NCBI GenBank assembly: GCA_019313025.1
Contig: JAFDCA010000345.1
Coordinates: 1 to 6,937 of the forward strand
DNA from: Deltaproteobacteria bacterium
Lineage (GTDB): Bacteria > Desulfobacterota > Desulfobacteria > Desulfobacterales > UBA11574
DNA: 6,937 nt
Direction: 5' to 3'
Shown here: positions 6,493 through 6,937 of the stretch, one piece after another
Layout: every line of letters begins with the position of its first letter
How positions within the stretch are numbered: the first letter of the stretch is position 1
Position numbers and translations under genes: made by a program
The notes under the pieces: generated by a model
Databases searched by the model: none
What the model saw: the letters and a program-made list of their open reading frames with translations, nothing else
What the model was told of the DNA's origin: nothing

Positions 6493-6937
6493 GTGAAAGT
6501 ATTTACGGTTGTAATTATCATTTTTGCGGCCTTAATGATATTTGACCAAAAGGATGCAATGCCAATGGATTTAAGTCAATTCCAGTGGAAAAATCGACTG
6601 CTTTTAATTTTCGCCCCAGATGAAAATGATAGTCTCTTCAAAAAATTACAAAGTGAAATTATTGCCCAAGAGGCTGAAGTAAAAGATCGTGATTTAATTA
6701 TATTTGAGTTGTTTGGACTCGGCTCATCTCGAATGAATAGGGCTCTTTTAGACCAAAGTAAAGTCGATTCGATTCGTAGACACTTTTCCGTACCACAGAG
6801 ATCATTTAGAGTCATTCTAATTGGTAAAGATGGTGGTATTAAACTTAAACGGAATGATCAGATTGATTTAGAAACGATTTTTGAACTTATCGATTCTATG
6901 CCAATGCGCAATGATGAAATTCGGCAGAAAAATCAAC
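6493..6937 (+). CDS. DUF4174 domain protein with N-terminal export segment (3' end cut by window)
   Basis: The frame runs from GTG at 6493 to the window edge (148 codons plus one base). Residues 1-17 form a signal-peptide-like segment (MKVFTVV then III-F-AALMIF), so the product is probably exported or membrane-anchored. The remainder fits the DUF4174 family, with conserved elements LSQFQWKNRLLLIFAP (27-42), KDRDLIIFE (64-72), FRVILIGKDGGIKLK (105-119) and LIDSMPMRNDEI (132-143). The last motif is normally close to the C-terminus, so only a few codons are probably missing. The fold is thought to be thioredoxin-like or similar, and the function is unknown. GTG is chosen because an in-frame TAA (6484-6486) lies just upstream and the next ATG (codon 15) would destroy the export segment. 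The Shine-Dalgarno candidate GAGGA (6478-6482) is 10 bases away. The gene is transcribed divergently from the molybdoenzyme operon. Confidence 0.88.
   Translation, partial: MKVFTVVIIIFAALMIFDQKDAMPMDLSQFQWKNRLLLIFAPDENDSLFKKLQSEIIAQEAEVKDRDLIIFELFGLGSSRMNRALLDQSKVDSIRRHFSVPQRSFRVILIGKDGGIKLKRNDQIDLETIFELIDSMPMRNDEIRQKNQ

Overview
The window carries five protein-coding genes (two cut by the window ends), a short gene relic, and three AT-rich non-coding stretches. The sequence suggests a Gram-negative bacterium: it has a membrane-anchored single-PDZ HtrA/DegS-type protease, an FtsH and a DUF4174 protein with an N-terminal export-type segment. A member of the Desulfobacterota (delta-proteobacterial lineage) or a relative is my best guess, but it rests on remembered protein style and not on a marker gene. 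No rRNA, tRNA, CRISPR array or insertion sequence was seen.

Layout. Positions 1-1468 (minus) are the first 489 codons of ftsH, running off the left edge inside the peptidase domain. Positions 1469-1840 are a non-coding gap with a plausible ftsH promoter. Positions 1841-2932 (minus) encode an HtrA/DegS-like serine protease. Positions 2933-3464 are non-coding. Positions 3465-6030 (minus) are a two-gene operon: a YoaE/YyaE-like molybdopterin oxidoreductase that starts at TTG, followed by a cysteine-dioxygenase-fold cupin. The two genes overlap by 8 bases (ATGGTTAG). Positions 6031-6492 are an AT-rich divergent intergenic region. It contains a 24-codon relic resembling the N-terminus of an ADP-ribosylglycohydrolase (6145-6219) and a plausible plus-strand promoter. 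From 6493 a DUF4174 protein with an N-terminal export-type segment runs off the right edge about 148 codons in.

How the genes fit together. The left half is an envelope protein-quality pair: FtsH acts on membrane and cytoplasmic substrates, and the HtrA protein acts on the periplasmic side. The right half centres on a redox pair whose translational coupling implies linked expression of a molybdenum enzyme and a non-haem-iron thiol-dioxygenase-like cupin. No electron-transfer subunit, membrane anchor or Tat signal accompanies the molybdenum enzyme, so it is probably a soluble cytoplasmic enzyme. The cupin keeps the three iron-binding histidines but, in a hand alignment, lacks the substrate-binding arginine and most of the Ser-His-Tyr triad of classical cysteine dioxygenase. 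The joint substrate is unknown. This pair is the most interesting content of the window.
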